NCBI GenBank assembly: GCA_017303475.1
Contig: JAFLBO010000016.1
Coordinates: forward strand, 62,001 to 126,000
From: Chitinophagales bacterium
Lineage (GTDB): Bacteria > Bacteroidota > Bacteroidia > Chitinophagales > Saprospiraceae
Direction of reading: 5' to 3'
Length of the DNA stretch: 64,000 nt
The position numbers and the translations under genes are program-made. Below are positions 16,347-26,136 of the stretch, in pieces. The notes under the pieces are model-generated. The model ran no database searches. It had not been told where the DNA came from and worked only from the letters and a program-made list of their open reading frames with translations. Numbering within the stretch: position 1 is the first letter of the stretch; each line of letters opens with the position of its first letter.

Positions 16347-17552
16347 TTAGTGTTTAACCACTGGCGCCGTTGTACGACCATTTTCGGTTTGAACCGTGAG
16401 CAGATACATACCGGCAGGAAGCGTGTTTGTGGTCAGGTAAGCAGTGTAGGCACCGGTGAGCAAACTATCGAAGCTTATGTTTTGAACGATTTTGCCGGTC
16501 AGGTCTGTCAGTATCAACTGTACTGCACCGGTTTGAGCCACTTCATATATCACCTTAAATCCGTCATGAAACGGATTGGGGCTTATACGTAGTGGTTGAT
16601 GAGCAAATGGCTCCAGCAAAGAAGCGGTAGTGGCCGGGGCATCTTCGCTGCCATCAGAAGTTCCGTTGGGATCAAGGGTTTCCGGGATGTCCTGCACCTG
16701 ATAACCGCCTTGAGGAACATAACAGGGATTGTCCTCAAAATTAGTGCTCCGGTTATAGGTAATATTGGTAGTCTTCATGTTGTTTTGAATGAAAATCTTG
16801 CCACGTCCCGTTTCAGTGTTATAGGCAGGCTGAAGCAGTGTGAAAAAACTATTGATTTGGTTGATCTTAAACCGGATCATAGAGCAGGCTGTTTGGCCAG
16901 ATCCAATTTCGCCAATGACTTCTTCCTCAGCTGTTACGGCAGCTGGCCAGTTGTTTTCCTGGTAATACTGAACCCGAATGCCCGGGTTATCCTGATCAAT
17001 ACAATGGCTCCAAACCAAAAACTCTGCAAAATTACTGCCCTGGCTGATTTTAACGCGGGTTACATTCACGGTTTGGTCATTTTTGTTTGCGTTTGGAACA
17101 TTCAGTTCCAGAAGTCCGCCAGGAGCAATCTGTTGGTTGCCGCCAGGAGCATTTGGCACGCTGAAGCTGGCAATCACATCAATAATAATTATAGTTGTGG
17201 TGTATGTTGCTTCAGCAGCTGCACCTTCTTCATTGTTCTCGTCAATGGCCGCTACTTCAAATTGGATGGTGGTACCCGGATCGTGCGGTTGAGAGGTGAA
17301 TTCCGGCTCCACCATATACTCGTCCGGCAGTTGTACGTTGTTGGTTACATCAAAGCGGGATACTTTATACTCAACAGCGCCGCTTACAGGCGCCCATTCA
17401 ATTTTGATTTTGGATTCGGTGATCTCCACTGCCTGTATCCAGGCCGGCGCAGGCAGAGAATTAGGCCCGGTATTCAGGATGGACGCATTGGCTTGAATAA
17501 GCAGGGAACAAAGGAGCAAAACGCCCGTCAGGAATCTTTTGAGAATGTTCAT
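16347..17552 (-). CDS. secreted fibronectin-III protein with T9SS type A tail
   Basis: A 401-residue protein with a signal peptide (MNILKRFLTGVLLLCSLLIQANA). A fibronectin type III-like domain is at about 30-120 (APAWIQAVEITESKIKIEWAPV, EYKVSRFD, FEVAAIDENNEEG). A beta-rich middle region of unknown type follows. The C-terminal Por tail is at about 325-401 (ISPNPFHDGFKVIYE, GAVQLILTDLTGKIVQ, LPAGMYLLTVQTENG). Export by the type IX system is expected. No catalytic motif is seen. It lies divergent from the helical paralogue at 17714 and ends in a hairpin. Confidence 0.8.
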   Translation of the reverse strand: MNILKRFLTGVLLLCSLLIQANASILNTGPNSLPAPAWIQAVEITESKIKIEWAPVSGAVEYKVSRFDVTNNVQLPDEYMVEPEFTSQPHDPGTTIQFEVAAIDENNEEGAAAEATYTTTIIIIDVIASFSVPNAPGGNQQIAPGGLLELNVPNANKNDQTVNVTRVKISQGSNFAEFLVWSHCIDQDNPGIRVQYYQENNWPAAVTAEEEVIGEIGSGQTACSMIRFKINQINSFFTLLQPAYNTETGRGKIFIQNNMKTTNITYNRSTNFEDNPCYVPQGGYQVQDIPETLDPNGTSDGSEDAPATTASLLEPFAHQPLRISPNPFHDGFKVIYEVAQTGAVQLILTDLTGKIVQNISFDSLLTGAYTAYLTTNTLPAGMYLLTVQTENGRTTAPVVKH

Positions 17553-17713
17553 GGATGAAAATTTTGTGTTCGTTTGTAAAAACAGCGCAAGATTTCACAT
17601 TCTGCGCTTACTTTTCACCTACGATTTTTTCCATTTTTCCAAAGCGCTCCCTTTCTGAATAATTTTTCCAGCACCTTTGCCACCAGTTTTCCTTAATCCA
17701 ATTGCACTGAACG

Positions 17714-19165
17714 ATGCTGAACCGGAAACTTCTGGAGGTCCTCAAACTGTTCAAACCGCAGGAACATGCGCAATTCCGCCAGTTCCTGTTGTCGCCCTAT
17801 TTCAACAACCGCAGTAATGCAGCCGAACTGATTCGTTTATACGACCTTATTATGACTGCCGGTGCAGAGGAGGAACACCCTGAACTGGACAAGGCCAAGG
17901 TAGCCGCGCTTTTTTTCCCTGGCAAGCCATTCAATGCAAACCAGAAAGGTCCTTTGGACACCCTTGCTTCGGATTTGTTTGGGCTATTGAAAAAATACAT
18001 AGGGCAAAAAGCTTTTGAACATACTGATACATCTTTCAATGATGGCATAGCAATGGCCAAGTTCTATCGCGGGTTTGGGATGGAGGAAAGATTTTGGCAA
18101 ACCATCCAAGCCATTCGAAAAGAGCAAGATCAAAGCCCTTTTAAGGATGCAAATTTCTTCCATCAACAATTTCTATTAGAAGAAGAGGCCGCTACATTTG
18201 AAAGCTTAAATAATAGGTTAGAGGATGATGCAAATATTTCTGTAGCAGCGATTAATTTGGATATCTCTTTTTTGATTAATAAAATGGAGCTTTTAGCTTC
18301 ACTTAAGTACCAACAAAAAATGACACAGCAGGTGGACTTTGATTTTCAAGGTCCACTTGCCCAAATTGCATTAAACTACCCCGACACCTATCCTAGCAAT
18401 CCTTTATACGAACTAAATTTACTCACTTGGCGTTTACTGGACAATCCCGAAGACACTCAGAGTTTTGATCAATTTGATCAACTTATAGAAATATACAAAG
18501 ACCAAATACCATTTGATAAGCTTCGCAATCTAAAAGCCTTTTTCCGATTCTTCTGGTCAAGGAAATATACTTATTTAGGTGGACCTGAAGTCCGGATAAA
18601 GGTTTTTGATCTTTACAAAAAACATTTTGAGGAAGGCTATTTTTATGAAAAAGATGCCATCATCATTCACGCACTAAAGGCCCTGATCTTATTTGGTCTT
18701 CGGCTCAAACAATTTGACTGGGTAAAAAAGGTGTTGGATGAACATCCGCCAACCCGCATTTGCGGCACCAAATACCCTGTGGAAGCCCATAGTCTGTGTA
18801 TGGCAGAATATTATTTTTACACCCGGGATTTTGAAACGGCCCTCAATACCCTGGTGTACAAACATTTTGAAAACCCCAATTATAGCCTTTGGGCTGATGT
18901 TTTATTGATAAAGATATATTTCGAAACAGAAGATGAGTTGCTGGAATACCGTATCAAATCACTGGACCAAAAAGTTCGTCGAACCAAAATATCTCTTGAA
19001 CACAAAAACAACTACTACAAATTCCTCCAAAAGCTCGATAAAATCATCAAATACGGCCTGGATAAAAAAAGCCAAAAACGCGAAAAACTCATCGAAGAGA
19101 TCAAAAATACGCCCGGTATTAACGAACGGGACTGGCTGCTGGAAAAACTGGGCGCTGGAGGATAA
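17714..19165 (+). CDS. helical repeat protein, paralogue of 11756-13168
   Basis: A 483-residue, soluble, alpha-helical protein without signal peptide. N-terminus MLNRKLLEVLKLFKPQEHAQF and C-terminus ERDWLLEKLGAGG match the ends of the protein at 11756-13168. The middle shows helix-turn-helix texture reminiscent of TPR arrays (AEYYFYTRDFETALNTLVYKHF) but no clear consensus. The two copies bracket a block of secreted and lipid-anchored proteins and are transcribed away from it. I cannot name the family. The product may be a lineage-specific cytoplasmic protein. Confidence 0.7.
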   Translation: MLNRKLLEVLKLFKPQEHAQFRQFLLSPYFNNRSNAAELIRLYDLIMTAGAEEEHPELDKAKVAALFFPGKPFNANQKGPLDTLASDLFGLLKKYIGQKAFEHTDTSFNDGIAMAKFYRGFGMEERFWQTIQAIRKEQDQSPFKDANFFHQQFLLEEEAATFESLNNRLEDDANISVAAINLDISFLINKMELLASLKYQQKMTQQVDFDFQGPLAQIALNYPDTYPSNPLYELNLLTWRLLDNPEDTQSFDQFDQLIEIYKDQIPFDKLRNLKAFFRFFWSRKYTYLGGPEVRIKVFDLYKKHFEEGYFYEKDAIIIHALKALILFGLRLKQFDWVKKVLDEHPPTRICGTKYPVEAHSLCMAEYYFYTRDFETALNTLVYKHFENPNYSLWADVLLIKIYFETEDELLEYRIKSLDQKVRRTKISLEHKNNYYKFLQKLDKIIKYGLDKKSQKREKLIEEIKNTPGINERDWLLEKLGAGG

Positions 19166-19255
19166 GTGATACTTTTCCACAAAATGTGCATAACCGCTTT
19201 CGAGTGGTGTTGGTTAAAAATACGGCCCGGTAGTGTAAAAACTGACGGGCTTTTC

Positions 19256-19263
19256 TACATTTG
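19256..19263 (+). promoter_or_regulatory. -7 element upstream of the M23 peptidase gene
   Basis: TACATTTG matches TAnnTTTG and lies 57 bases before the GTG start at 19320. The -33 side has no clear TTG. Confidence 0.4.
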
Positions 19264-19319
19264 CACCAACCCCTTGAGCCTGGCAAGCTAAACTGTTTCT
19301 CTAATCTACCCATTTTATC

Positions 19320-20684
19320 GTGCATTCAGACTCAAATCCGGAGCGATGGCTCCGGCGTACGAGGCGCTTTTTTGCTAAAAAATCGTCGCTCGTCGCCGCA
19401 GGAGCCACCCTCACCGCAGGCATCATTGCCGCCACCCTGACCCTGAACCAACAAGATACCGCCCCCGCCGCCGCAGCCATCGCCGTAGTATCACGTCCCG
19501 ACGCGCTGCCGCTGGAAACCAACAACCTGCGCTGGGGCTTTTTCATGGATGAATACATCCAGTCGCAAATTGAACTCAAACGCGGAGATATCCTCGGAAG
19601 CATACTCATGAAAGAAGCCGGTCTCACCTACCCTCAGGTGAATCAACTGGTGGAAAACTGCAAAGAAAAATTCAAAATCAACTCACTGCGCGTAGGCTCC
19701 AGCCTGCAATTCCTCCGCCGCCAGGCCGGCGATGCGCCTGAGTTGATGATCTATGAGCCTTCTCCGTATCAGTACACCATTTTCCAACTGAAGGAGCCCT
19801 TTGCCGTACAAACCTTCAAACGCGAGGTTGATACTAAAATCGTGGCTGCAGCCGGCGTACTGGAAACCAGCTTCTGGCAAGCGCTCACCGACAATGGCCT
19901 CTCTGATGAACTGGCCGATGGCATGGTTGATGTACTGGCCTCTTCCGTAGATTTCTATCACCAAAAACAAGGCGACCGCTTTAAAGTGGTGTACGAACAA
20001 CACTACGTGCGCGGCGAAGCTGTAGGCACCGGCAAAATTATTGCCGCAGTGTACGAACGCGATGGGAAAGAATCCTACGCTTTCCATTTCAAGAAAGACG
20101 GCCAAAAAACAGACTACTTCGATTTCGATGGTCGCCCGGCACGCAAAGCTTTCCTGAAATCTCCGGTAAAATTCAGCCGTATCAGCAGCCGCTTCAACAT
20201 GAACCGCCTGCACCCTATTCTCGGCTACCACAAAGCTCACCTCGGCACCGATTACGCTGCGCCACATGGCACACCTATCATCGCCGTGGCTGAAGGCGTA
20301 GTTACAGAAGCTACCCGTCGCGGAGGCAATGGCATTTACGTGCGCCTGCGTCACGATGGCGCTTACGAAACCCAATACCTGCACATGAGCGGCTTCGCGC
20401 GCGGTATACGCCCAGGCGTACGCGTGGCGCAGGGCCAAACCATTGGCTACGTTGGTTCCACCGGACTTGCTACCGGCCCGCACGTTTGCTTCCGTTTCTG
20501 GAAAAACGGTCGTCAGGTGGATCACCTGCGACTCAACTTGCCACAACCACAGCCTATTACAGGTCCATTGTTTGAAGAATACAAAGTGGTACGCGACGAC
20601 TTGATTAAAATGCTCAACAGCGTTCCTTACCGCACCTTCAATTCCACCGAACGCACCGACGTTCAGTCTCCAACGGCTCCTTAA
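19320..20684 (+). CDS. membrane-anchored M23-family (LytM) peptidase with altered HxH site
   Basis: A 454-residue protein opening with GTG. One membrane helix is at about 24-41, followed by a periplasmic region with an OapA/LysM-like segment (LKRGDILGSILMKEAGLTY) and a LytM domain from about 295. The HxxxD zinc motif is present (H307, D311 in HKAHLGTDYAAPHG), as is the catalytic-type H355. The HxH motif reads HVC (H388, C390), replacing the third zinc ligand by cysteine. It may bind zinc through Cys, or be a non-catalytic LytM factor that activates an amidase, as EnvC-like proteins do. A strong terminator follows at 20708. Confidence 0.85.
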   Translation: MHSDSNPERWLRRTRRFFAKKSSLVAAGATLTAGIIAATLTLNQQDTAPAAAAIAVVSRPDALPLETNNLRWGFFMDEYIQSQIELKRGDILGSILMKEAGLTYPQVNQLVENCKEKFKINSLRVGSSLQFLRRQAGDAPELMIYEPSPYQYTIFQLKEPFAVQTFKREVDTKIVAAAGVLETSFWQALTDNGLSDELADGMVDVLASSVDFYHQKQGDRFKVVYEQHYVRGEAVGTGKIIAAVYERDGKESYAFHFKKDGQKTDYFDFDGRPARKAFLKSPVKFSRISSRFNMNRLHPILGYHKAHLGTDYAAPHGTPIIAVAEGVVTEATRRGGNGIYVRLRHDGAYETQYLHMSGFARGIRPGVRVAQGQTIGYVGSTGLATGPHVCFRFWKNGRQVDHLRLNLPQPQPITGPLFEEYKVVRDDLIKMLNSVPYRTFNSTERTDVQSPTAP

Positions 20685-20707
20685 CAAGTAACATAAAGAT
20701 TTTACCA

Positions 20708-20745
20708 GCGCAGCATCCGGGGGTGTCCGGTGCTGCGCTTTTCTT
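20708..20745 (+). terminator. terminator of the M23 peptidase gene
   Basis: GCGCAGCATCCGG and CCGGTGCTGCGC form a strong stem around GGGTGT, followed by TTTTCTTTT. It lies 24 bases past the stop. Confidence 0.85.
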
Positions 20746-21040
20746 TTGTGCGGAAGGCACAAAGCGGACGAAGGCACAAAGCGATGGCACAAAGCGATGG
20801 CACAAAGACGCGATGGCACAAAGACGCGAAGGCACGAAGAAGAAAGTTTCAGGTTCCTCCAAACACTAAAACACTAAAACACCGAAGCACTAAAACACCA
20901 AAACACTAAAACACCAAAACACCGAAGGGGGCGTTTGACGTCAGTCAAACACCCCCTTCGAGTCTTAGCACCTTAGCGGCTTCGTGCCTTAGCGCCTTCG
21001 TGTAGTCCAGGCTCTTTGTGCCTTTGTAGTCTTCGTGCCT
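20746..21040. repeat. gene-free stretch of short tandem repeats and a palindrome
   Basis: Three elements lie in this ~300-base gap. First, 20750-20840 holds degenerate copies of GGCACAAAGCGAT / GGCACAAAGACGCGA. Second, 20867-20925 holds copies of AAACACTAAAACACC(G/A)AA. Third, 20924-20959 is a hairpin with arms GAAGGGGGCGTTTGAC and GTCAAACACCCCCTTC (one mismatch) around GTCA. The end (20975-21040) has CTTAGCGCCTTCGTG-type words, the reverse sense of the first array. The hairpin could end the minus-strand gene at 21041 or simply be part of a mobile-like repeat. Confidence 0.65.
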
Positions 21041-24000
21041 TTATCTTACGATTGTGACATCGCCTTTGTAGAGCTCTACCACGCCGTCGATAAACTCAAT
21101 TTCAACTACCCAGACAAAAACGCCCGGATTCATGGGCTCTCCTTTGTATGTGCCGTTCCAACCGAGGTTGCCGTCGTACGGATTGAAGTTTTCCAGTACG
21201 AAGAGCTGTTCACCCCAACGGTCGAACACAGCAAGGGAGTTTACTTTACGAACTGTACCAGGACGTGGGAATACGCTGAAGATATCATTGTCACCATCGT
21301 CGTTCGGTGTAAATACGTTTGGAATGTACACGTATTTGCGGCGGTCTACAATCACACGAACCTGATCTTCATCACGGCATCCGTTGTTGTCCACCACTTT
21401 AATGGAGTACGTGGTGCTGATGAATGGATACACCGTTTGGGTCAGACACTGCGGACATTCTGCTGAATCCGGCAGTGGCGACCAGATGATAGACGCCAGG
21501 CTGTCGAACGGAACGTTCACTATGGCCTGCAGGGTAGCTGATTGACCGATGGCAATATTTTGGTCGTCACCCAGTTCCACATTCAGCGGAATCGGGGTGT
21601 TTACCACAATGATTTCCGAAGTTTCACAATCGCTGAGGTCGTATGCCGTGATGGTATAGGTACCAGCACCCAAACCGGCAAACAGGTTGCTGTTTTGTGG
21701 CGCTGCGCCATTCAGAGAGAAGCGATAAGGGGCTACACCGCCTGTAGCATTCACCAAAATAGAACCATTATTCAAACCGAAACACTTTGGATCTGTAGCC
21801 GTAAAGGTGATCTGTAATGGTGTTGGCTCAGTGATGGTTACGTTAGTGGTGGTGGTGCAGGTGTTGGCGTCCGTTACAGTTACGGTATAGGTGCCTACAG
21901 AGAGGTTATTCACTGTTTGCGCCACAACACCTGTTGACCAGCTATAACTATAAGGCGACAAGCCGCCGGTAGCGCTTGCAGAGGCACTGCCATCAACGGC
22001 GCCTGGGCAGCTTACACCAAATCCGCCATAATTGGAAGTCTGAGTAGCCGTCAGGGCTGGCGGGAACAATTGTCCGATGGTAGCCTGGGCGGTAGCAGAG
22101 AAGCCGTTGTTGGAGGTGAAATTCACCGTATAATTACCTGGAGCCAGACCAGCTACCGGAGTAGGCACACCCACATTATTGATGGTGCCATTAGCAACCG
22201 GAGTATTGCCGAGCAGTACGGTGTAATTAAATGGTCCTTCACCCAGGGTAACCGTAAGGGTCAAAGAACCCGTGGTTGCACCGCATGGGATAACGGAACC
22301 GCTCAAACTTGCCGTCATGCCACAGGAAGCAGGAGGCAGCAGACTGGTTACTGTGGTCACCGTACTATCGCAGCCAAACTGGTTGGTCAACACTGTTACA
22401 CTTGTGCCCACCTGACTTGGTTCGCAGGTACCAAGGTTCACCGTGGTAGCGCTGGATGGAAGCAGGGTTACGGTTTCTGTTACAATACTGTCGCAACCGA
22501 ACTGGTTCACCAGCGGATACACAAACGTTCCCACCCCTGCCGGATCGCAGGTAGCCGACTGGATAGCCGTGGTATTGCTTGGCAACAGGGTGATGGTGGT
22601 AATTACGGTACTGTCGCAACCAAAAATATTGGTCAAATCCTGCGTAAACACCCCAACATTGGCCGGATTACAATCTGCACCGGTCAGGTTGGTAACATTG
22701 CTTGGCAACAGGGTTACAGTGGTAATTACGGTGCTATCGCAACCCGCAGCAGTCGTAATCACTTCCGTGAAGGTGCCGGCAGCATTTGGATCGCAAGTAG
22801 TAGCTGTGAGCTGGGTTGGCGGTATGCCATTGAAGGTGATGGTAGTAGTTACCACACTATCGCAGCCAAACTGGTTGGTGAGTGTTTGGGTAAATACGCC
22901 TACCTCATTCGGGTTACAACTTTGTCCAGATAGCGCTGTAGCACTGCTTGGCAGCAAGGTTACTGTGGTTACAATGGTACTATCGCAACCATCGGCGGTC
23001 AAAATAGTATTGCTGAACACACCAACCTGATTGGGATCACAAGTTGTGGCCGAAACAGGTGTTGGCGGAATACCGTTGAATGTTATGGTAGTAATAACTG
23101 TACTGTCGCAGCCGAACTGGTTGGTCAATACTGTCGTAAAGACACCCACTTCATTCGGGTTGCAGGATTGACCACTCAGGTTTGTTGTCGAACTTGGCAA
23201 CAAGGTTACCGTTGTGATTACCAAACTGTCGCAACCATCTGAAGCAGCGGTGAGCAGCTGGCTGAAAGTACCTACCCCGGCCGGATCACAAGTAGTTGCT
23301 GTGAGGTAAGTAGTGTCCGACTCCGAATAAATCACTGTTGTGATCACCGTACTGTCGCAACCAAAAATATTGGTCAGGTTCTGGGTAAATACCCCTACGT
23401 TGTTTGGATCGCAGCTGGCGTCGAAAATCTCGGTCAGGTTACTTGGCAGCAAGGTAGTGGTTGTTATCACCACGCTATCACAACCATTCAATTGCGGCAG
23501 GGTTACAGTAACGGTACCTGCGGCATTAGGATCGCAGGTGGTCAACGAGATAATGGTTGTATCAATCGGGTTAACGATCAGGGTGGTTACAATCACACTG
23601 TCGCAACCGTGAATGCTGCTAAGAGAATCACGGTAGACACCCGGGGTAGTTTGGTTGGCGCCAGCCAGGAATGCCGACTGTCCTTCGCAGATCTGGATGG
23701 TTTGTGGCGTGGTAAACAATGGCCAAACTGCTACTGGCACCGTATCGTTTACAATTCTGGCACAAGCTACCGGAGAATTGTCGCTCACCGAAATAAGCGT
23801 ATAATTGGTATTGGCGGTAGGACTTACCTGCACTTGATGACCGCTGTTGATATCATTCAAGGTAAAGTTCTGGGCTCCATCTGAATATACCACATCGAAT
23901 GGGCCGTTACCTGTCATGGTGAAAATCAGGTTCAGGGATTCGCCGTTACAAATTTCCGGAACTCCATCCAGGCTGGCTGTTGGGTTCGGATTAACCTGCA

Positions 24001-25963
24001 CATTCAGACATACTGGCGCGAGTGTATCACAATTGTTGTAAGCAGTTACGCAAATCGGACCAGAAACTGCTGTAGCGAAATTCACCCGGATGGAGTCTCC
24101 TGAACCTGTCAAGACTGCTCCGGCAGGAACTGTCCATGCATAATTGGTTCCGGGTTGCAGGGTATCCATGGTATACAGGTAGTCACCACCTTCAGTACAT
24201 ACACTGGTTGGACCATTTATTACAGGAGGATAAGGTTGATCACCAACAGTAAGTGGAATACAGGCAGCAGGAGAAGCGCCGCAGGAGTTATTAGCAGTAA
24301 CACAAAGCTGACCTACTGGTGTATTGGCAGTCCAGGTTACGGAAATAGAATTAGGAGTCAGCTGGGTAAAGGGGTGATTGCCTGGTAAAGTCCAAACAAA
24401 GGATGTAGGAGGAGGGTTACCAGTGGCTGTGGCCGAATAAACATGTGTTTCACCCACACAAGGGAAAGATTCTCCAGTCATTACCGGCAACTGCGGAATA
24501 CCGGCATCCTGAAGTACGGTTACACATGCCGTATCCTGACAAAACACACCGCCGCGGCTATGGCGCACGATCAGGCAATATTCCCCGGGTTGGTTTACCT
24601 GTACTGTTGGCTGGTTATTGAACCCAATGATACCAGGGCCAGACCAGTTAAATACCGTGGCGCCGCCTTGGGCTGTATTAATGGAGGAACCGCTTCCGTC
24701 CAGTGTGATCACCAGGTTGCCGGCACAGTCCAAAATGGCCGGAGGGGCAATCACCGCATTGGGTTCCATGATGGCCAGGTTGATATTTACGATACTATCG
24801 CACCCAAGATAACCCGTACAAACGGTGGCATATATACCCGATTCATCATAGATTTCATCACAAACCTGATACGTGGCCGGACCACAAAGGTTGATGTTCA
24901 TCATGGGTGAACTGTAGATAGGAACAACCTGAATCTGACAGGTTACCACGCTATCACAGCCTTGCCATGCCTGGAGTGTAACCGGGTAGTTACCGGCGGC
25001 AAAGAATTCTTCACCGGCGCATGTAGTAGAACCACCAGGGCACATATAGGCTCTTTCTGTGCTGAAAACAGTAGGAATTACCGTGATTCTGCAGTTAATT
25101 ACACTATCACATCCAAGAAATGAAGGCAGTGCTACCGGGAATGTGCCTTGTGCAGAAAACATTTCGCCTGCACATTCTACTTCATAGCCCTGACAAACAG
25201 AGTATTCTTCATCCATTTCCACATCCTCACCTACAAAAATTGGCAGGCACAGGTTTGGAGCATTTGGGCAAAGGATAGACTGGGCACAAACTTCAGCCGG
25301 TCCGGGTTCCAACCATTGTACTACGATATTCTGAGACGTAGATGGGCCAATGATATTACCCGCAGATGGCGGATTAATAGTCCAGTTTGAAATGGTGTTC
25401 GTGTTGTAGTTACTCAGGGTAGCTGAAGGCAGACACATTCCACCTGTTGGACCATTGATAGTTGGGTTTACCCCGTTGATTGAATAGTCGCACACAGCAC
25501 CGGCATTACCATCAATCATCAGGTAGTAGTTTTCACCCGGTGTAAGGTTGGATGCTGTGAGGGTTTGACAAGAGTTGGTTGGGATATTACCCAAACATGG
25601 CGATACAAACTGGAAATTGATACAATCTGCCGTAGATAAAACGGCGGCCTGAATGGCGCCACCTTGCGCGCAACCGTAAGTACAGATTTCAAAAACTGCG
25701 GTTGGCGCATCAGCTGTGAAAGCAAAAAAGTGGTTGTTTTCTACCGATGTGCACCAGGATGGTGGAAGTGATACCGGTGGATCAAAAGTGGTGGTACCAA
25801 AGTAACAATCCAGATTATCCGGGCTGGGCAGGATACAAGCTTGTGTGGCATCCACAGAGGGCGATGGAGTGACACATCCGGCTGGATTACACTGCGAGCG
25901 GGCAATTTCTGCCGTAAAAAGGATTATGAACAATGGGAGAAAAAAAATGTAAATTTTCTTCAT
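21041..25963 (-). CDS. giant secreted T9SS type B protein with tandem GCDS repeats
   Basis: The ATG at 25963 is chosen because it opens a signal peptide (MKKIYIFFLPLFIILFTAEI); the product is 1640 residues. The N-terminal part has a pre-peptidase-like region and three early GCDSxxN modules. PKD/Ig-like domains follow around the middle (SFVWTLPGNHPF, NYAWTVPAG). Then comes a run of eleven ~38-residue units, each with C(D/N)P...GVFT...FGCDS.V.TTVTLLPS, spanning DNA 22340-23640. After these there are SprB-type repeats (GGLSPYSYSWSTG, GGVAPYRFSLNG). The C-terminal domain is the gliding-motility type (YIPNVFTPNDDGDNDIF, FDRWGEQLFV, KGDVTIVR). It resembles surface adhesins of the gliding/T9SS class. 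The paired Cys of each unit suggests a disulfide-stabilised stalk. Confidence 0.85.
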   Translation of the reverse strand: MKKIYIFFLPLFIILFTAEIARSQCNPAGCVTPSPSVDATQACILPSPDNLDCYFGTTTFDPPVSLPPSWCTSVENNHFFAFTADAPTAVFEICTYGCAQGGAIQAAVLSTADCINFQFVSPCLGNIPTNSCQTLTASNLTPGENYYLMIDGNAGAVCDYSINGVNPTINGPTGGMCLPSATLSNYNTNTISNWTINPPSAGNIIGPSTSQNIVVQWLEPGPAEVCAQSILCPNAPNLCLPIFVGEDVEMDEEYSVCQGYEVECAGEMFSAQGTFPVALPSFLGCDSVINCRITVIPTVFSTERAYMCPGGSTTCAGEEFFAAGNYPVTLQAWQGCDSVVTCQIQVVPIYSSPMMNINLCGPATYQVCDEIYDESGIYATVCTGYLGCDSIVNINLAIMEPNAVIAPPAILDCAGNLVITLDGSGSSINTAQGGATVFNWSGPGIIGFNNQPTVQVNQPGEYCLIVRHSRGGVFCQDTACVTVLQDAGIPQLPVMTGESFPCVGETHVYSATATGNPPPTSFVWTLPGNHPFTQLTPNSISVTWTANTPVGQLCVTANNSCGASPAACIPLTVGDQPYPPVINGPTSVCTEGGDYLYTMDTLQPGTNYAWTVPAGAVLTGSGDSIRVNFATAVSGPICVTAYNNCDTLAPVCLNVQVNPNPTASLDGVPEICNGESLNLIFTMTGNGPFDVVYSDGAQNFTLNDINSGHQVQVSPTANTNYTLISVSDNSPVACARIVNDTVPVAVWPLFTTPQTIQICEGQSAFLAGANQTTPGVYRDSLSSIHGCDSVIVTTLIVNPIDTTIISLTTCDPNAAGTVTVTLPQLNGCDSVVITTTTLLPSNLTEIFDASCDPNNVGVFTQNLTNIFGCDSTVITTVIYSESDTTYLTATTCDPAGVGTFSQLLTAASDGCDSLVITTVTLLPSSTTNLSGQSCNPNEVGVFTTVLTNQFGCDSTVITTITFNGIPPTPVSATTCDPNQVGVFSNTILTADGCDSTIVTTVTLLPSSATALSGQSCNPNEVGVFTQTLTNQFGCDSVVTTTITFNGIPPTQLTATTCDPNAAGTFTEVITTAAGCDSTVITTVTLLPSNVTNLTGADCNPANVGVFTQDLTNIFGCDSTVITTITLLPSNTTAIQSATCDPAGVGTFVYPLVNQFGCDSIVTETVTLLPSSATTVNLGTCEPSQVGTSVTVLTNQFGCDSTVTTVTSLLPPASCGMTASLSGSVIPCGATTGSLTLTVTLGEGPFNYTVLLGNTPVANGTINNVGVPTPVAGLAPGNYTVNFTSNNGFSATAQATIGQLFPPALTATQTSNYGGFGVSCPGAVDGSASASATGGLSPYSYSWSTGVVAQTVNNLSVGTYTVTVTDANTCTTTTNVTITEPTPLQITFTATDPKCFGLNNGSILVNATGGVAPYRFSLNGAAPQNSNLFAGLGAGTYTITAYDLSDCETSEIIVVNTPIPLNVELGDDQNIAIGQSATLQAIVNVPFDSLASIIWSPLPDSAECPQCLTQTVYPFISTTYSIKVVDNNGCRDEDQVRVIVDRRKYVYIPNVFTPNDDGDNDIFSVFPRPGTVRKVNSLAVFDRWGEQLFVLENFNPYDGNLGWNGTYKGEPMNPGVFVWVVEIEFIDGVVELYKGDVTIVR
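22340..23650 (-). repeat. tandem coding repeats (~38 codons) in the giant T9SS protein
   Basis: Eleven successive units of about 115 bases encode the GCDS module. Neighbouring units share long near-identical DNA words (for example GCAACCAAACTGGTTGGT-type strings recur), so the array is open to copy-number change by recombination or slippage. Confidence 0.8.
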
Positions 25964-26136
25964 AGTTTTGAACGTTAGTTGCATGTCATCCAACTTACAT
26001 CAAATGACATTCAAAAAAATATGAGATTCATTGAATGCAGCAAATGCTGCCTCAACATACAAATTCCTGGCAAAAAAGGAACCTCCCCTTCAGAGGACCT
26101 TTTACTCGTCCGGTAAAATTAACAATAAATCTGCAA

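Noticed and set aside
22070..22933. Long plus-strand frames opposite the giant T9SS gene
   Set aside because: They mirror the repetitive minus-strand coding sequence and have Gly/Arg/His/Thr-rich noise with no motif.
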